A DNA stretch of 64,000 nucleotides, taken from assembly GCA_944320195.1 (NCBI GenBank), contig CALUGP010000014.1, forward strand, positions 1 to 64,000, written 5' to 3'. Of the stretch, positions 54,701 to 61,719 are shown one piece after another. A program made the position numbers and the translations under genes. The notes beneath the pieces are model-generated. The model saw only the letters and a list, made by a program, of their open reading frames with translations. It searched no databases and was not told where the DNA came from. Position 1 is the first letter of the stretch, and each line of letters begins with the position of its first letter. The stretch is from an uncultured Prevotella sp. GTDB taxonomy: Bacteria; Bacteroidota; Bacteroidia; Bacteroidales; Bacteroidaceae.

Positions 54701-56382
54701 TGCTCAAGCCCGACACCACGCTGCTCGTTTCCCACGGCAAGAAGAGCCGCCGGCTAACGGTGACCGCCAAAACCAAGGACGGCAAGACGTTCCGCCTGAA
54801 ATACAAGAAGGTGGACGACAACCGCATTCGCATCACCAACAAGGTGGACACGGCCACCACGCTGAAGCTCACCGTCACGCCGAAGGCTCCGCTGGAAGAC
54901 ACCAAGTGGTACAAGGCGGCGCAGTGCGTGGCGCGCGGACTGATGCTGGTGCGCAACGTGAGCCTGTCTTACCGCAACCAGTACAGCATGTACCTGCCTG
55001 GCTTCATGCCTGAAGTGGGCGACATGTTCGGCCAGCGCAGCGGCGACATAATGGCTCCGGGACTGGGCTTCGCGTTCGGCCTGGCCGACGACGGCTACAT
55101 CGACAAGGCCGTCGACCGCGGCTGGCTGCTCATGGCCGACAGCGTGGCCACGCCGGCAACGACCAGCCTTACCGAGGACTTTCAGCTGCGCATGACGCTC
55201 GAACCGGTGAAAAACCTGAAGATAGACCTCAACGCAAGCCGCACGGAAACAAAGTCGAAGAGCATACAGTACATGTACCAGGGCCGCCCCACGACGCAGA
55301 GCGGCACGCTCACCATGACCACGATAAGCCTGGGCAGCGCGTTCGATGGCATGGGCGACGCCGCCAACGGCTACCGCTCAAAGACTTTCGAGAAGTTCTG
55401 CCGCTCGCTCGACGGCTTCCGAGAGCGCGTCGAGGCGCAATATGCCGGCGCCACCTACCCTGCCGGCACGGCACTGGCCGGCAAACCCTTCGACCCGGCC
55501 AACGGCACCGTGAGCAAGTACAGCGCGGACGTGATGGTGCCGGCCTTCCTCTCCACATACACGAGCATGGGCGGAAAGTCGCTCTCCATCTTCCCCACCC
55601 TGGCGCGCCTGCTGCCCAACTGGACGATGCGCTACAGCGGACTGGTGCAGCTGCCGTGGTTCAGGGACGTGTTCAAGAGCTTCAACGTGAACCACTCTTA
55701 CAAGAGCATCTACGCCGTAGGCTCATACAGCTCTTACTCAACGTTCCAAGAATACATGAACGGCCTGGGCTTCGTCAGCGACGCTACGACGGGCAACCCC
55801 GTGCCGGGCAGCATGTTCAACGTAAGCACCGTGAGCATAAACGAGGCCTTCTCGCCGCTCATAGGCGTGGACATGACCTTCAACAACAACCTTACCTGCA
55901 AACTGGAATACCGCAAGACGCGCGTACTGAGCCTCAGCATGACCAGCGTACAGATAAACGAAGCAGTAAGCAACGACCTCGTTGTGGGCATGAGCTACAA
56001 GATAAACAACTTCAAGCTATTCGGCGGCGACCGTCGCCGCCGGGCGCGTCCAAGCGGCAGGAACGCGTCAGCCGAGAACAGGCAGGCATCAGCTTCGGCA
56101 TCGCGCGGAGACGGATTCAACACAGACCTCAACCTGCGTCTCGACCTGTCTTACCGCCGCCAGGCGTCGATATGCCGCGACATAGCCTCGATGACCAGTT
56201 CGGCCAGCAGCGGCAACACGGCCTTCAAGCTGTCGTTCTCGGCCGACTACACCCTGTCGCGGCTGCTCACGATGAGCTTCTATTACGACCGCCAGACCAA
56301 CACTCCGCTGCTCTCGTCGAGCAGCTACCCCACAACGACCCAGGACTTCGGCCTCAGCCTGAAGTTCTCGCTCACACGATGA
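48784..56382 (+). CDS. sprA: type IX secretion translocon SprA/Sov
   Basis: Giant outer-membrane protein (2532 aa) forming the 36-strand beta-barrel through which type IX cargo leaves the cell in Bacteroidetes. An N-terminal hydrophobic signal is followed by the long alternating beta pattern and conserved SprA stretches such as GKVGDKVDMNLNYNTDATFD, LVEGGNVSFPSNSSLV and the QAGGVQDNASYIDDFE region (about 840). Two Arg/Lys/Asn-rich, probably disordered segments stand out near residues 1920-1965 and 2417-2440. The start is TTG at 48784; an in-frame stop lies 19-21 bp upstream and no ATG occurs near. No other secretion-apparatus genes or cargo C-terminal signals are seen in this window. Confidence 0.95.
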   Translation: MRIKRNIYGLLLVLLAVSAASYALTVPYPQNDRTRRTRPTQAGTGQTPRNDSTRRVTIVSPTIIVEDDTIPDSLLHPRWKIQRTTPITDQDLDKYAADLSLPDNIKQEVEYDDSLNRYFIGSKMGGGYLSTPIMMTPQEYRKWSGKKEFDRFFRQKNDTLIKEGGKDKFSFADMHFDLGPAEKIFGPGGVRIKTQGTAELKFGATLKNIDNPSLPIRNRKTTTMDFDEKINLSVNGKVGDKVDMNLNYNTDATFDFDSQNLKLKYEGKEDEIIKLVEGGNVSFPSNSSLVSGASSLFGIRTDLQFGKLSLQTVVSQKKSSSRSVSSKGGTQLTPFEFDVTDYEENRHFFLSRYFRDRYDDGMSRLPNITTGITINRVEIWVTNKSGNTTNSRDIVALTDLGENQTVSNPMWGVTGQPVPSNAANSEYNTMVTSYAAARDINQTSSVLDAVPGFVGGVDYEKLESARLLNSSEYTVNTALGYVSLRTSLQTDQVIAVAYEYTYGGMTYQVGEFASDIQDVSQALFVKSLKNTSNNPQQGNWDLMMKNVYYLASSVEKDKFRLDVKYQSDTTGVYLSYIPEQQVKDQPIIRLLGADRLDNNNKANSNGYFDYVDGYTVSNGRVFFPKVEPFGEYMYKALTNRGVAADIASRYSYTELYDSTKTIAKQIAEKNKYQISGQLRGTLANVISLGAYNIPQGSVVVTAGGVTLTEGSDYTVDYSSGEVTILNQSIIDAGTAVNASFESNTDYVQERKTFFGLNWQYDFSKNFQLSGTIQHLSEQALTTKVSMGSEPLNNTLWGLNINWKHESQWLTNMLDKLPFLHCTQPSQISFTGEFAQLIAGQAGGVQDNASYIDDFENTKNAIDVSTPTSWILSSVPSMFPEQSDKTTLQSGYNRALLAWYTIDPLFTRRSSSLTPSHIKSDLDQLSNYYVREVNTRELFPNRGNNSYNSVTSTIPILNLAYYPDERGPYNFDPGLNYDGTLPNPQQRWGGMMRKLDTSDFETANIEYIEFWLLDPFIYSNGQPDANQYGGDLYINLGEVSEDILRDGRKFYESGMPVDGSQSFTTTQWGKIPTQATVTYAFATTDGSRELQDVGYNGLTDAEEREFGPYQEFLANIQGRVSPTQLDSIMNDPANDNYHYFRGSDFDRIEAPILRRYKRINNPQGNSPDSNDRTESYDTSYKTTPDVEDINQDYTLNEYENYYQYRISMRPEDFVVGQNFIVDKRETSPTLRNGDEGHATWYQFRIPLDDFEERIGSISDFSSIRFMRMFLTNFKKPIVLRFATLDLVRGEWRMYEQPLGNTSNESGSMAVSAVNIEENNDKTPVNYILPPGITREQDPTQPQLAEENEQALSFTVNNFSTNEAKAVYKNTTLDLRQYKRLEMFVHANAFEQNTTNLADNQLAVFIRLGSDYRNNYYEYEIPLKLTAPGTYGRFSLEDARTVWPEENMLDIPLSIFTDIKKARNMAKSQGIASFNTVYTAYDDDKPNNKISIVGNPSLGEVKTMMIGVRNLSGEIKSGEVWVNELRLKEYNNTGGWAAQGALNVQLSDIGSLNATGKIVTDGFGGIEDGVAERSQDDYKTYSFTANVELGRFFPDKAKVTAPLYYSITKEETRPKYNPLDTDLLLDESLDAMGDTHERDSVERIAVTKTTNTNFSLSNVRVGIQTKRHPMPYDPANFSFSYSHNHSYSSGETTVYEREDNWRGALNYSYTPVYKPFEPFKKLIKNKSKWFDILKRFGLNWMPQNITFDTEMTRNYYELQERDMESTEGNMLPLTFSEQFLWNRSFSVRWDLTKNLHMNFSSATNAEIETPYTPVNKDLYPDRYSAWKDSVWTSIKDFGRPLDYNQTFTASYQLPLNLIPIFDWVNADGNYNTTYNWARGTELEDGTSLGNSVTMNRMLNVNGTFNLERLYNHIPFLKKTNDRFNKTARRQSRNSRGNRNRQNARTARNGSKNDKDSEKEKKILPKNKRSFEKEIVLKPDTTLLVSHGKKSRRLTVTAKTKDGKTFRLKYKKVDDNRIRITNKVDTATTLKLTVTPKAPLEDTKWYKAAQCVARGLMLVRNVSLSYRNQYSMYLPGFMPEVGDMFGQRSGDIMAPGLGFAFGLADDGYIDKAVDRGWLLMADSVATPATTSLTEDFQLRMTLEPVKNLKIDLNASRTETKSKSIQYMYQGRPTTQSGTLTMTTISLGSAFDGMGDAANGYRSKTFEKFCRSLDGFRERVEAQYAGATYPAGTALAGKPFDPANGTVSKYSADVMVPAFLSTYTSMGGKSLSIFPTLARLLPNWTMRYSGLVQLPWFRDVFKSFNVNHSYKSIYAVGSYSSYSTFQEYMNGLGFVSDATTGNPVPGSMFNVSTVSINEAFSPLIGVDMTFNNNLTCKLEYRKTRVLSLSMTSVQINEAVSNDLVVGMSYKINNFKLFGGDRRRRARPSGRNASAENRQASASASRGDGFNTDLNLRLDLSYRRQASICRDIASMTSSASSGNTAFKLSFSADYTLSRLLTMSFYYDRQTNTPLLSSSSYPTTTQDFGLSLKFSLTR

Positions 56383-56518
56383 CAGTGCGCCACGGTTGCC
56401 GCGACATGGAGGCACGCCGAAAAACTGCAACCTCCATGCGCCGTTTTGCTTACACTACACCCGCCACGCCGCCGCGCCGGCGACGATCAGAAACTTTTTC
56501 ACATGTCTTTAATTACAA

Positions 56519-56584
56519 TACAAAAGGCCGTCTTTTACCGTCTGAAAGACGGCCTTTCAGCGTGCGAAAGACGGCCTTTCGCAA
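56519..56584. repeat. GACGGCC palindromic repeat array 9
   Basis: Three near-perfect units with conserved spacing of about 20-24 bp, in the 389-bp gap after sprA. Otherwise that gap is AT-rich leader sequence for the winged-helix gene. Confidence 0.85.
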
Positions 56585-56771
56585 CCCGGTTTGCCGCATA
56601 CCGCCGTGCCGGCAAATGTCCTTTTTTAACCAAAACATTGTATGAAAATGTAAATGTCGCCAAAATTTCTTCACTTTTTAGCGGCTATTCAAATTTTATT
56701 TTGTTATTTTGTAGGTGTGGAAAATCATATACATGTTAAACGTCTAACCACTTTAATTAAAAATTAAAACT

Positions 56772-56990
56772 ATGGAAGTAAACAAGACTGTTATCGGAGA
56801 GAATGCCGGAAAAGTGTGGCGCACACTGGAAAACCGCCGCCTTTCATGGGACGAACTTGTGCGCTCCACAGGCCTCGAGCCTGCCGAACTAGCCATGGCC
56901 GTGGGCTGGCTGGCCCGTGAAGACAAGATTTCATTCTCGTCAGACGACGGCAAGATGTACTTCGAAGTTTACCAGGAGCATTACTATTGA
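56772..56990 (+). CDS. small winged helix-turn-helix protein (PF10771-like)
   Basis: 72 aa: AGKVWRTLENRRLSWDELVRSTG then LEPAELAMAVGWLAREDKI, followed by a beta hairpin ending KMYFEVYQEHYY, which is the DUF2582/winged-HTH pattern common in Bacteroidales. Probably a DNA-binding or protein-binding domain without effector; no target known. Well-formed AT-rich leader with AATTAAAAATTAAAACT before the ATG. Confidence 0.85.
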   Translation: MEVNKTVIGENAGKVWRTLENRRLSWDELVRSTGLEPAELAMAVGWLAREDKISFSSDDGKMYFEVYQEHYY

Positions 56991-57253
56991 CCCATAGCAC
57001 AACTCCAACCTGTTACTTCGCACATAAGCGCCGGGCGGCATTTCTGCACAAGGAATGCCGCCCGATGCTTGCAGGCCGGCCGCGGGACAGGCCGCGCACC
57101 GCCGTCGGACCGGACTGGCCACGCCTCGGGAATGAAAACAAAATGCCGTCTCACGACCTTTTATTCCGCATTACGCCCGGCTTGGACAAATCACACGCGC
57201 CCATAAAAGGAAAAACTATATTCCTTTTACTTCGCCCAACCGGAATTTTGCAT

Positions 57254-57261
57254 TACCTTTG
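57254..57261 (+). promoter_or_regulatory. promoter of the EamA gene
   Basis: TACCTTTG 18 bp before the ATG, with TTCG (57231-57234) 19 bp upstream, one mismatch from TTTG. The preceding bases share the ATGAAAACAAAA...CCTTTTATT layout of the duplicated promoter block at 44778. Confidence 0.6.
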
Positions 57262-57279
57262 CACAAAAAACAAACCACC

Positions 57280-58218
57280 ATGTTGTACAAAAGCAAAAAC
57301 CAGCCGCTCATAGCCCACATCTGCCTGTTCTTCGCATGCGCGTTCTGGGGTCTGATGGCTCCTCTTGGCAAAGACGCCATGACCCACGGCTTTACGGGCA
57401 TAGAGATGGTGACGTTCCGCGTAACGGGCGGCGCGGCGCTGTTCTGGCTAACGTCACTGTTCACCAAGAAAGAGCACGTTCCGCGCAAGGACTTGCTGCT
57501 GCTCATAGGAGCCGCCGTGCTTGGACTCGTGACTAACCAATGCTGCTACACGATGGGCCTTAGCGTCACATCGCCAATCAATGCAAGCATCGTCACAACC
57601 TCGATGCCCATCTTTGCCATGATACTGGCTTTCTTCATACTGAAGGAACCCATAACGGGCAAGAAGGCCGGAGGCGTGGCCTTGGGCTGCGCGGGCGCCG
57701 TGATACTTATCGTAACGAGCGCCACGGCGGCAAGCTCAAAGGTTGGCGACATCCGCGGCGACCTGCTCTGCCTCGGCGCCCAGCTGTCGTTCGCACTTTA
57801 CCTGTCGCTCTTCAGCAAGCTGATACGCCGCTACTCGGTGATAACCGTGAACAAGTGGATGTTCACTTACGCAACGATAATCATCCTTCCGTTCACGTTT
57901 CAAGACGTGTCTGGCATCGACTACGCGTCCATCTCCGTGCGCACATGGATGGAAACAGGCTTCGTCGTCTTCTTCGGCACATACGTAAGCTACATCCTCA
58001 TGATGGTGGGCCAGCACACATTGAGGCCCACCGTGGTCAGCATCTACAACTATGTGCAGCCCGTCGTGTCGGTTACGGTCAGCGTGCTGACGGGCATCGG
58101 CGTGTTCAAGCCGGCCCAGGCGGCGGCCGTGATACTGGTATGCGCAGGCGTGTGGATGGTCACCAAGTCGAAGTCAAGGCGCGACATGGAAAGCGAAAAA
58201 GCGGCAAGCGGAAAATGA
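57280..58218 (+). CDS. EamA/DMT family transporter (two repeats)
   Basis: 312 aa, ten membrane helices in two EamA repeats: first repeat about 12-145 (CAFWGLMAPLGKDAM; ILAFFILKEPITGKK), second about 160-295 (ending in VVSIYNYVQPVVSVTVSVL). Inner-membrane exporter of a small metabolite, possibly an amino acid; substrate unknown. Start ATG 57280; an upstream TTG would overlap the -7 box. Followed by cysK after 112 bp of degenerate TTACGAA repeats. Confidence 0.9.
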   Translation: MLYKSKNQPLIAHICLFFACAFWGLMAPLGKDAMTHGFTGIEMVTFRVTGGAALFWLTSLFTKKEHVPRKDLLLLIGAAVLGLVTNQCCYTMGLSVTSPINASIVTTSMPIFAMILAFFILKEPITGKKAGGVALGCAGAVILIVTSATAASSKVGDIRGDLLCLGAQLSFALYLSLFSKLIRRYSVITVNKWMFTYATIIILPFTFQDVSGIDYASISVRTWMETGFVVFFGTYVSYILMMVGQHTLRPTVVSIYNYVQPVVSVTVSVLTGIGVFKPAQAAAVILVCAGVWMVTKSKSRRDMESEKAASGK

Positions 58219-58330
58219 AAGCCACCGATGCCGGCAGGCAATTGTGAATTACGAACCCTTAATTTACGAACTAAGAATCGCGGATTTGCGGATTACGAAC
58301 CATGAATATGTGAACAACGAATTGTGAGTC

Positions 58331-59266
58331 ATGAATTATACAGACAACGTCTTACCACAAATAGGCGGCACTCCGCTCATAGAGCTAAGCCGCACGTCAA
58401 GCCTTTACGGACTTGAAACGCCGATAATGGCAAAGGCAGAGATGCTCAATCCGGGCGGAAGCGTCAAAGACCGGGTGGCCCGGGCGATGATTGAAGACGC
58501 CGAGAAGAGAGGTGTCCTCTCACCCGGAGCCGCCATCATTGAGCCTACAAGCGGCAACACCGGCATCGGGCTGGCGCTCGTCGCGGCCGTGAAAGGCTAC
58601 CGCCTGATACTCACCATGCCCGAAACCATGAGCATAGAAAGGCGCAAGCTGCTCGCGGCTTACGGCGCGGAAGTGCGCCTTACGCCAGCCGCCGAAGGCA
58701 TGGCGGGCGCAGTAGCCGAGGCAGAACGCCTGCGCACGTCAATCAAAGGAGCTGTTACGCTGGGGCAGTTTGACAACCCGGCCAATCCGCTTTGCCACTA
58801 CATGACCACCGGGAGGGAGATTATCGAGCAGACTGGCGGCATGGTAGACATTTTCGTGGCATGCGTGGGAACGGGCGGAACAGTGTCTGGCACGGGCCGA
58901 AGGCTCAAGGAACACAGCGGCGCCACACGCGTTGTGGCTGTCGAGCCGGCATCGTCGCCGCTGCTTTCAACGGGCAAGTCAGGGCCGCACAAGATACAGG
59001 GAATAGGCGCTAACTTCGTCCCGAAGACCTACGACGCGTCAGTTGTCGACGAGATTGTCACCGTGACCGACGACGAGGCCATGCTGGCGGCACGGCAGCT
59101 GGCCGTAAACGAGGGACTGCTGGCGGGCATATCGGCGGGCGCGGCGGTTGCGGCGTCAATAAGAATAGCCATTCGACCTGAGAACAAAGGCAGGCGCATA
59201 GTGACCATACTGCCCGACACGGGCGAGAGATACCTGTCAACTGAACTTTTCGACCATAACTCTTAA
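58331..59266 (+). CDS. cysK: cysteine synthase A (O-acetylserine sulfhydrylase)
   Basis: 311-aa PLP enzyme making L-cysteine from O-acetylserine and sulfide. PLP-binding Lys46 (NPGGSVKDRVA), substrate loop TSGNTGIG (73-80), phosphate loop GTGGTVSGTG (about 180) and the C-terminal PDTGERYLST are all standard. Class A rather than cystathionine synthase because of length. Followed 13 bp later by an SGNH hydrolase, likely co-transcribed. Confidence 0.95.
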   Translation: MNYTDNVLPQIGGTPLIELSRTSSLYGLETPIMAKAEMLNPGGSVKDRVARAMIEDAEKRGVLSPGAAIIEPTSGNTGIGLALVAAVKGYRLILTMPETMSIERRKLLAAYGAEVRLTPAAEGMAGAVAEAERLRTSIKGAVTLGQFDNPANPLCHYMTTGREIIEQTGGMVDIFVACVGTGGTVSGTGRRLKEHSGATRVVAVEPASSPLLSTGKSGPHKIQGIGANFVPKTYDASVVDEIVTVTDDEAMLAARQLAVNEGLLAGISAGAAVAASIRIAIRPENKGRRIVTILPDTGERYLSTELFDHNS

Positions 59267-59279
59267 AAACCAATCTGAC

Positions 59280-60137
59280 ATGCATTGCAAGACTATCACA
59301 TTACTGCTGGCCGTGCTGACTTTTGCCAACGTGGCCGCACAAGACGGCCGTCACGAGGCTGCGACAACACGCCAGGCGGCGCAGGCGCAGGCCGCCTGCC
59401 ACCCATGGCAAGGCAAACGGGTGGGCTTCATAGGCGACTCCATGACCGACCCGAAGAACAACCAGGCCGACATTCCGCGCAAATACTGGCACTACCTGCA
59501 GCAGATGCTCGCCATAGAGCCTTACGTTTACGGAAAGAGCGGCAGGCAGTGGGACGACGTGCCGCGGCAGGCCGGACTGCTGGCAAGCGAACACGGCGAC
59601 AGCGTAGACGCCGTGATAGTGTTCATCGGGACCAACGACTTCAACGCCGGAGTGCCTATCGGGCGGTGGTATGACGAGACGGAAGACACCGTGACGGCCG
59701 CCGTGCACGGCGAGAAAAAGACATACACGCGCAAGCGGCGTGCCTATTCAGTAGACGCCTCGACGCTGAAGGGACGCATCAACATAGCCATAATGAAGCT
59801 GAAAACGCTCTTCCCCGACAAGCAGACGGTGCTGCTCACGCCTATACACCGGGCCGCGGCCACGTTCGGCGAAACAAACATACAGCCCGACGAGAGCTGG
59901 CAGAACCTGTGCGGAGAATACTTCGACGCTTATGTCGAGGCCATAAAGGAGGCTGGCAACGTGTGGGGCATACCGGTAATCGACCTTAACTCACTGAGCG
60001 GCATCAACCCCATGGTGACCGCCCAACAGCAATTCTTCCACGACAAGAATACCGACCTGCTACATCCCGGCGACAAAGGGCAGCTGCGCCTGGCACAGAC
60101 ACTTGTACGCCAGCTGTCAGTCCTGCCGGTGTTCTGA
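59280..60137 (+). CDS. secreted SGNH/GDSL hydrolase
   Basis: 285 aa with a signal peptide cleaved near residue 20. SGNH blocks: IGDSMTD with nucleophile Ser54 (52-58), GTND (117-120) with Asn119, and Asp259-x-x-His262 (TDLLHP). Between blocks is an inserted basic segment (KKTYTRKRRAYS, 146-157). Likely an esterase acting on an envelope or dietary glycan acyl group, but the substrate is not readable. 13 bp after cysK. Confidence 0.87.
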   Translation: MHCKTITLLLAVLTFANVAAQDGRHEAATTRQAAQAQAACHPWQGKRVGFIGDSMTDPKNNQADIPRKYWHYLQQMLAIEPYVYGKSGRQWDDVPRQAGLLASEHGDSVDAVIVFIGTNDFNAGVPIGRWYDETEDTVTAAVHGEKKTYTRKRRAYSVDASTLKGRINIAIMKLKTLFPDKQTVLLTPIHRAAATFGETNIQPDESWQNLCGEYFDAYVEAIKEAGNVWGIPVIDLNSLSGINPMVTAQQQFFHDKNTDLLHPGDKGQLRLAQTLVRQLSVLPVF

Positions 60138-60170
60138 CGACATACGCCAAACGCCTGACAGTCAGGCACA

Positions 60171-60240
60171 TTGCAAAAGGCCGTCTTTTAGCTTCCAAAA
60201 GGCGGCCTTTCAGCGTGCGATTAACGGCCTTTCAGCGTGC
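60171..60240. repeat. GACGGCC palindromic repeat array 10
   Basis: Three units in the 283-bp gap after the SGNH gene, followed by a -7 box for the next gene. Confidence 0.8.
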
Positions 60241-60345
60241 GATTTGCGGCAAACCGCAGAAAGACCGATGCCGCCCGATACAATGCATTGGCGTAAATAT
60301 AGCTCCAAAATGCTCCAAACGTGCCGTAAAGACACCATTATTCAC

Positions 60346-60353
60346 TACATTTG
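60346..60353 (+). promoter_or_regulatory. -7 box for the small Cys-rich protein
   Basis: TACATTTG, 67 bp before the ATG at 60421; no TTTG at -33. Confidence 0.45.
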
Positions 60354-60420
60354 CAACGGCAAATGCAAACGCCACAAAATCCAAAATAAAGACAAACAAG
60401 CCCAAAAGCAACCTGGAACA

Positions 60421-60726
60421 ATGTCAAGAATCGACGACGAACGCCGCACGGTAAGACTCATGATACGCCTGTATTGCAGACGGAAAGAGGGAAACAAGCG
60501 GCTTTGCGACGAATGCAAGGCCATGGCGGAGTATGCCGACGAGCGCCTGTCAAGATGCCGCTTCGGCGACAGCAAGCCAACATGCAGGCTCTGCACCGTG
60601 CACTGCTACCGCAAGGACATGCGCGCAAAGATGAGAGAAATAATGCGCTTCTCAGGGCCGCGCATGCTGATATACCACCCGATAGCCGCGATAAAGCATA
60701 TTGTAAGGGAAACGTTAAGAAAGTGA
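60421..60726 (+). CDS. nitrous-oxide-stimulated-promoter family protein
   Basis: 101 aa, PF11756 type: TVRLMIRLYCRR at the start, a metal-like Cys cluster Cys30/Cys33 (LCDECKAM), Cys46, Cys55/Cys58 (CRLCTVHCY, with Cys62), and the end MREIMRFSGPRMLIYHPI. The family name comes from a promoter study, and the protein function is not known; the cysteines suggest metal or Fe-S binding. A longer in-frame reading back to 60103 runs through the GACGGCC array and is rejected. Its last codons form a hairpin with the end of ispH. Confidence 0.85.
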   Translation: MSRIDDERRTVRLMIRLYCRRKEGNKRLCDECKAMAEYADERLSRCRFGDSKPTCRLCTVHCYRKDMRAKMREIMRFSGPRMLIYHPIAAIKHIVRETLRK

Positions 60727-60751
60727 GAGAATGAGGACCTCACTCTCTCAC
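60723..60751. terminator. hairpin overlapping convergent gene ends
   Basis: GTGAGAGAATGAG (60723-60735) pairs with CTCACTCTCTCAC (60739-60751), one mismatch. It includes the stop codons of both the Cys-rich protein gene and ispH. Confidence 0.65.
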
Positions 60752-61600
60752 CTTACCGATTATCCAGTCGCGGCACTGCTCCATGAGCCATTTGGGCGTG
60801 CTCGTGGCTCCACAGATGCCCACGGTCTCAACCCCGGCGAGCCATTCGGAGTCGATCTCCTCAGGCCCTTCTATCAGATGGCTGTTGCCGTTCACACTGC
60901 GACATTCGTTGAACAGCACGCGCCCGTTGCTGCTCTTGCGCCCGCATACGAACAGAATAAGGTCGTGGCGCATGGCGAAGGCACTGATGGCCGGCATGCG
61001 GTTGGCCACCTGGCGGCAAATGGTGTCAAAGCTGCGGAACGTCGCACCCGGAGCAATATGCGCCTGGATATAGTCTATTATGCGGTGAAACTCGTCAAGA
61101 GACTTGGTTGTTTGCGAGTATAGATATATGTCGCGCGTGAAGTCAAGCCGCTTCACGCCGTCAAGGTCGGCCACAACCACGGCCTTGCCGGCCGTCTGCC
61201 CCACCAGGCCGAGCACCTCGGCATGCCCCGGCTTGCCGAAAATTACAATCTGGGCATCCCTGTTTTCGTCATACCTGCGCTTAATCCTGCGCTGCAACTG
61301 CAGCACAACCGGGCACGTGGCATCGATAATCTCAATGTTGTTACGCCGCGCCAAGGCATACGTTTCGGGCGGTTCGCCGTGGGCGCGGAGCAGCACCTTC
61401 ACATCATGCAGCCGCTCCATCTCATCATGGTTGATGGTGACAAGCCCCATGCGGCGCAGCCTCTCACACTCCATCCCATTGTGAACTATGTCGCCGAGGC
61501 AGTAAAGCGTCTTCCCCGCGGACAGTTCTTCCTCGGCCTTTCGTATCGCCGTGGTCACTCCAAAGCAAAAGCCGCTGCCGCTGTCTATCTCTATCTGCAT
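60740..61600 (-). CDS. ispH: 4-hydroxy-3-methylbut-2-enyl diphosphate reductase
   Basis: 286-aa [4Fe-4S] enzyme, last step of the MEP pathway to IPP and DMAPP. The three cluster cysteines are Cys12 (GSGFCFG), Cys96 (DATCPV) and Cys195 (FDTICRQ); substrate His40, His74 and His126 are present. The ATG at 61600 gives the canonical start MQIEIDSGSGFCFG; an extended reading to 61675 is Phe/Gly-rich noise. Sits 119 bp downstream of meaB on the same strand, with an 18-bp perfect palindrome between. dxs at 42-44 kb is the other MEP gene in the window. Confidence 0.95.
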   Translation of the reverse strand: MQIEIDSGSGFCFGVTTAIRKAEEELSAGKTLYCLGDIVHNGMECERLRRMGLVTINHDEMERLHDVKVLLRAHGEPPETYALARRNNIEIIDATCPVVLQLQRRIKRRYDENRDAQIVIFGKPGHAEVLGLVGQTAGKAVVVADLDGVKRLDFTRDIYLYSQTTKSLDEFHRIIDYIQAHIAPGATFRSFDTICRQVANRMPAISAFAMRHDLILFVCGRKSSNGRVLFNECRSVNGNSHLIEGPEEIDSEWLAGVETVGICGATSTPKWLMEQCRDWIIGKVRE

Positions 61601-61650
61601 TACCCTTTGGAATTTAAAGAAACGAAAGAAGCCATGAAAGCCAAAGCCAC

Positions 61651-61668
61651 CGGCTGCAATATTGCAGC
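61651..61668. repeat. 18-bp perfect palindrome between meaB and ispH
   Basis: GGCTGCAATATTGCAGCC reads identically on both strands. With flanking AAAG/CTTT-rich sequence it could be a terminator for meaB or a protein-binding site. Confidence 0.5.
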
Positions 61669-61719
61669 CAAACAAACATTATTCAAGTCTTGCTTCAACT
61701 TCCATGGCATATCAAAACG

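Noticed and set aside
60103-60420. N-terminal extension of the Cys-rich protein to 60103
   Set aside because: The extension crosses the end of the SGNH gene, a GACGGCC array and the -7 box.
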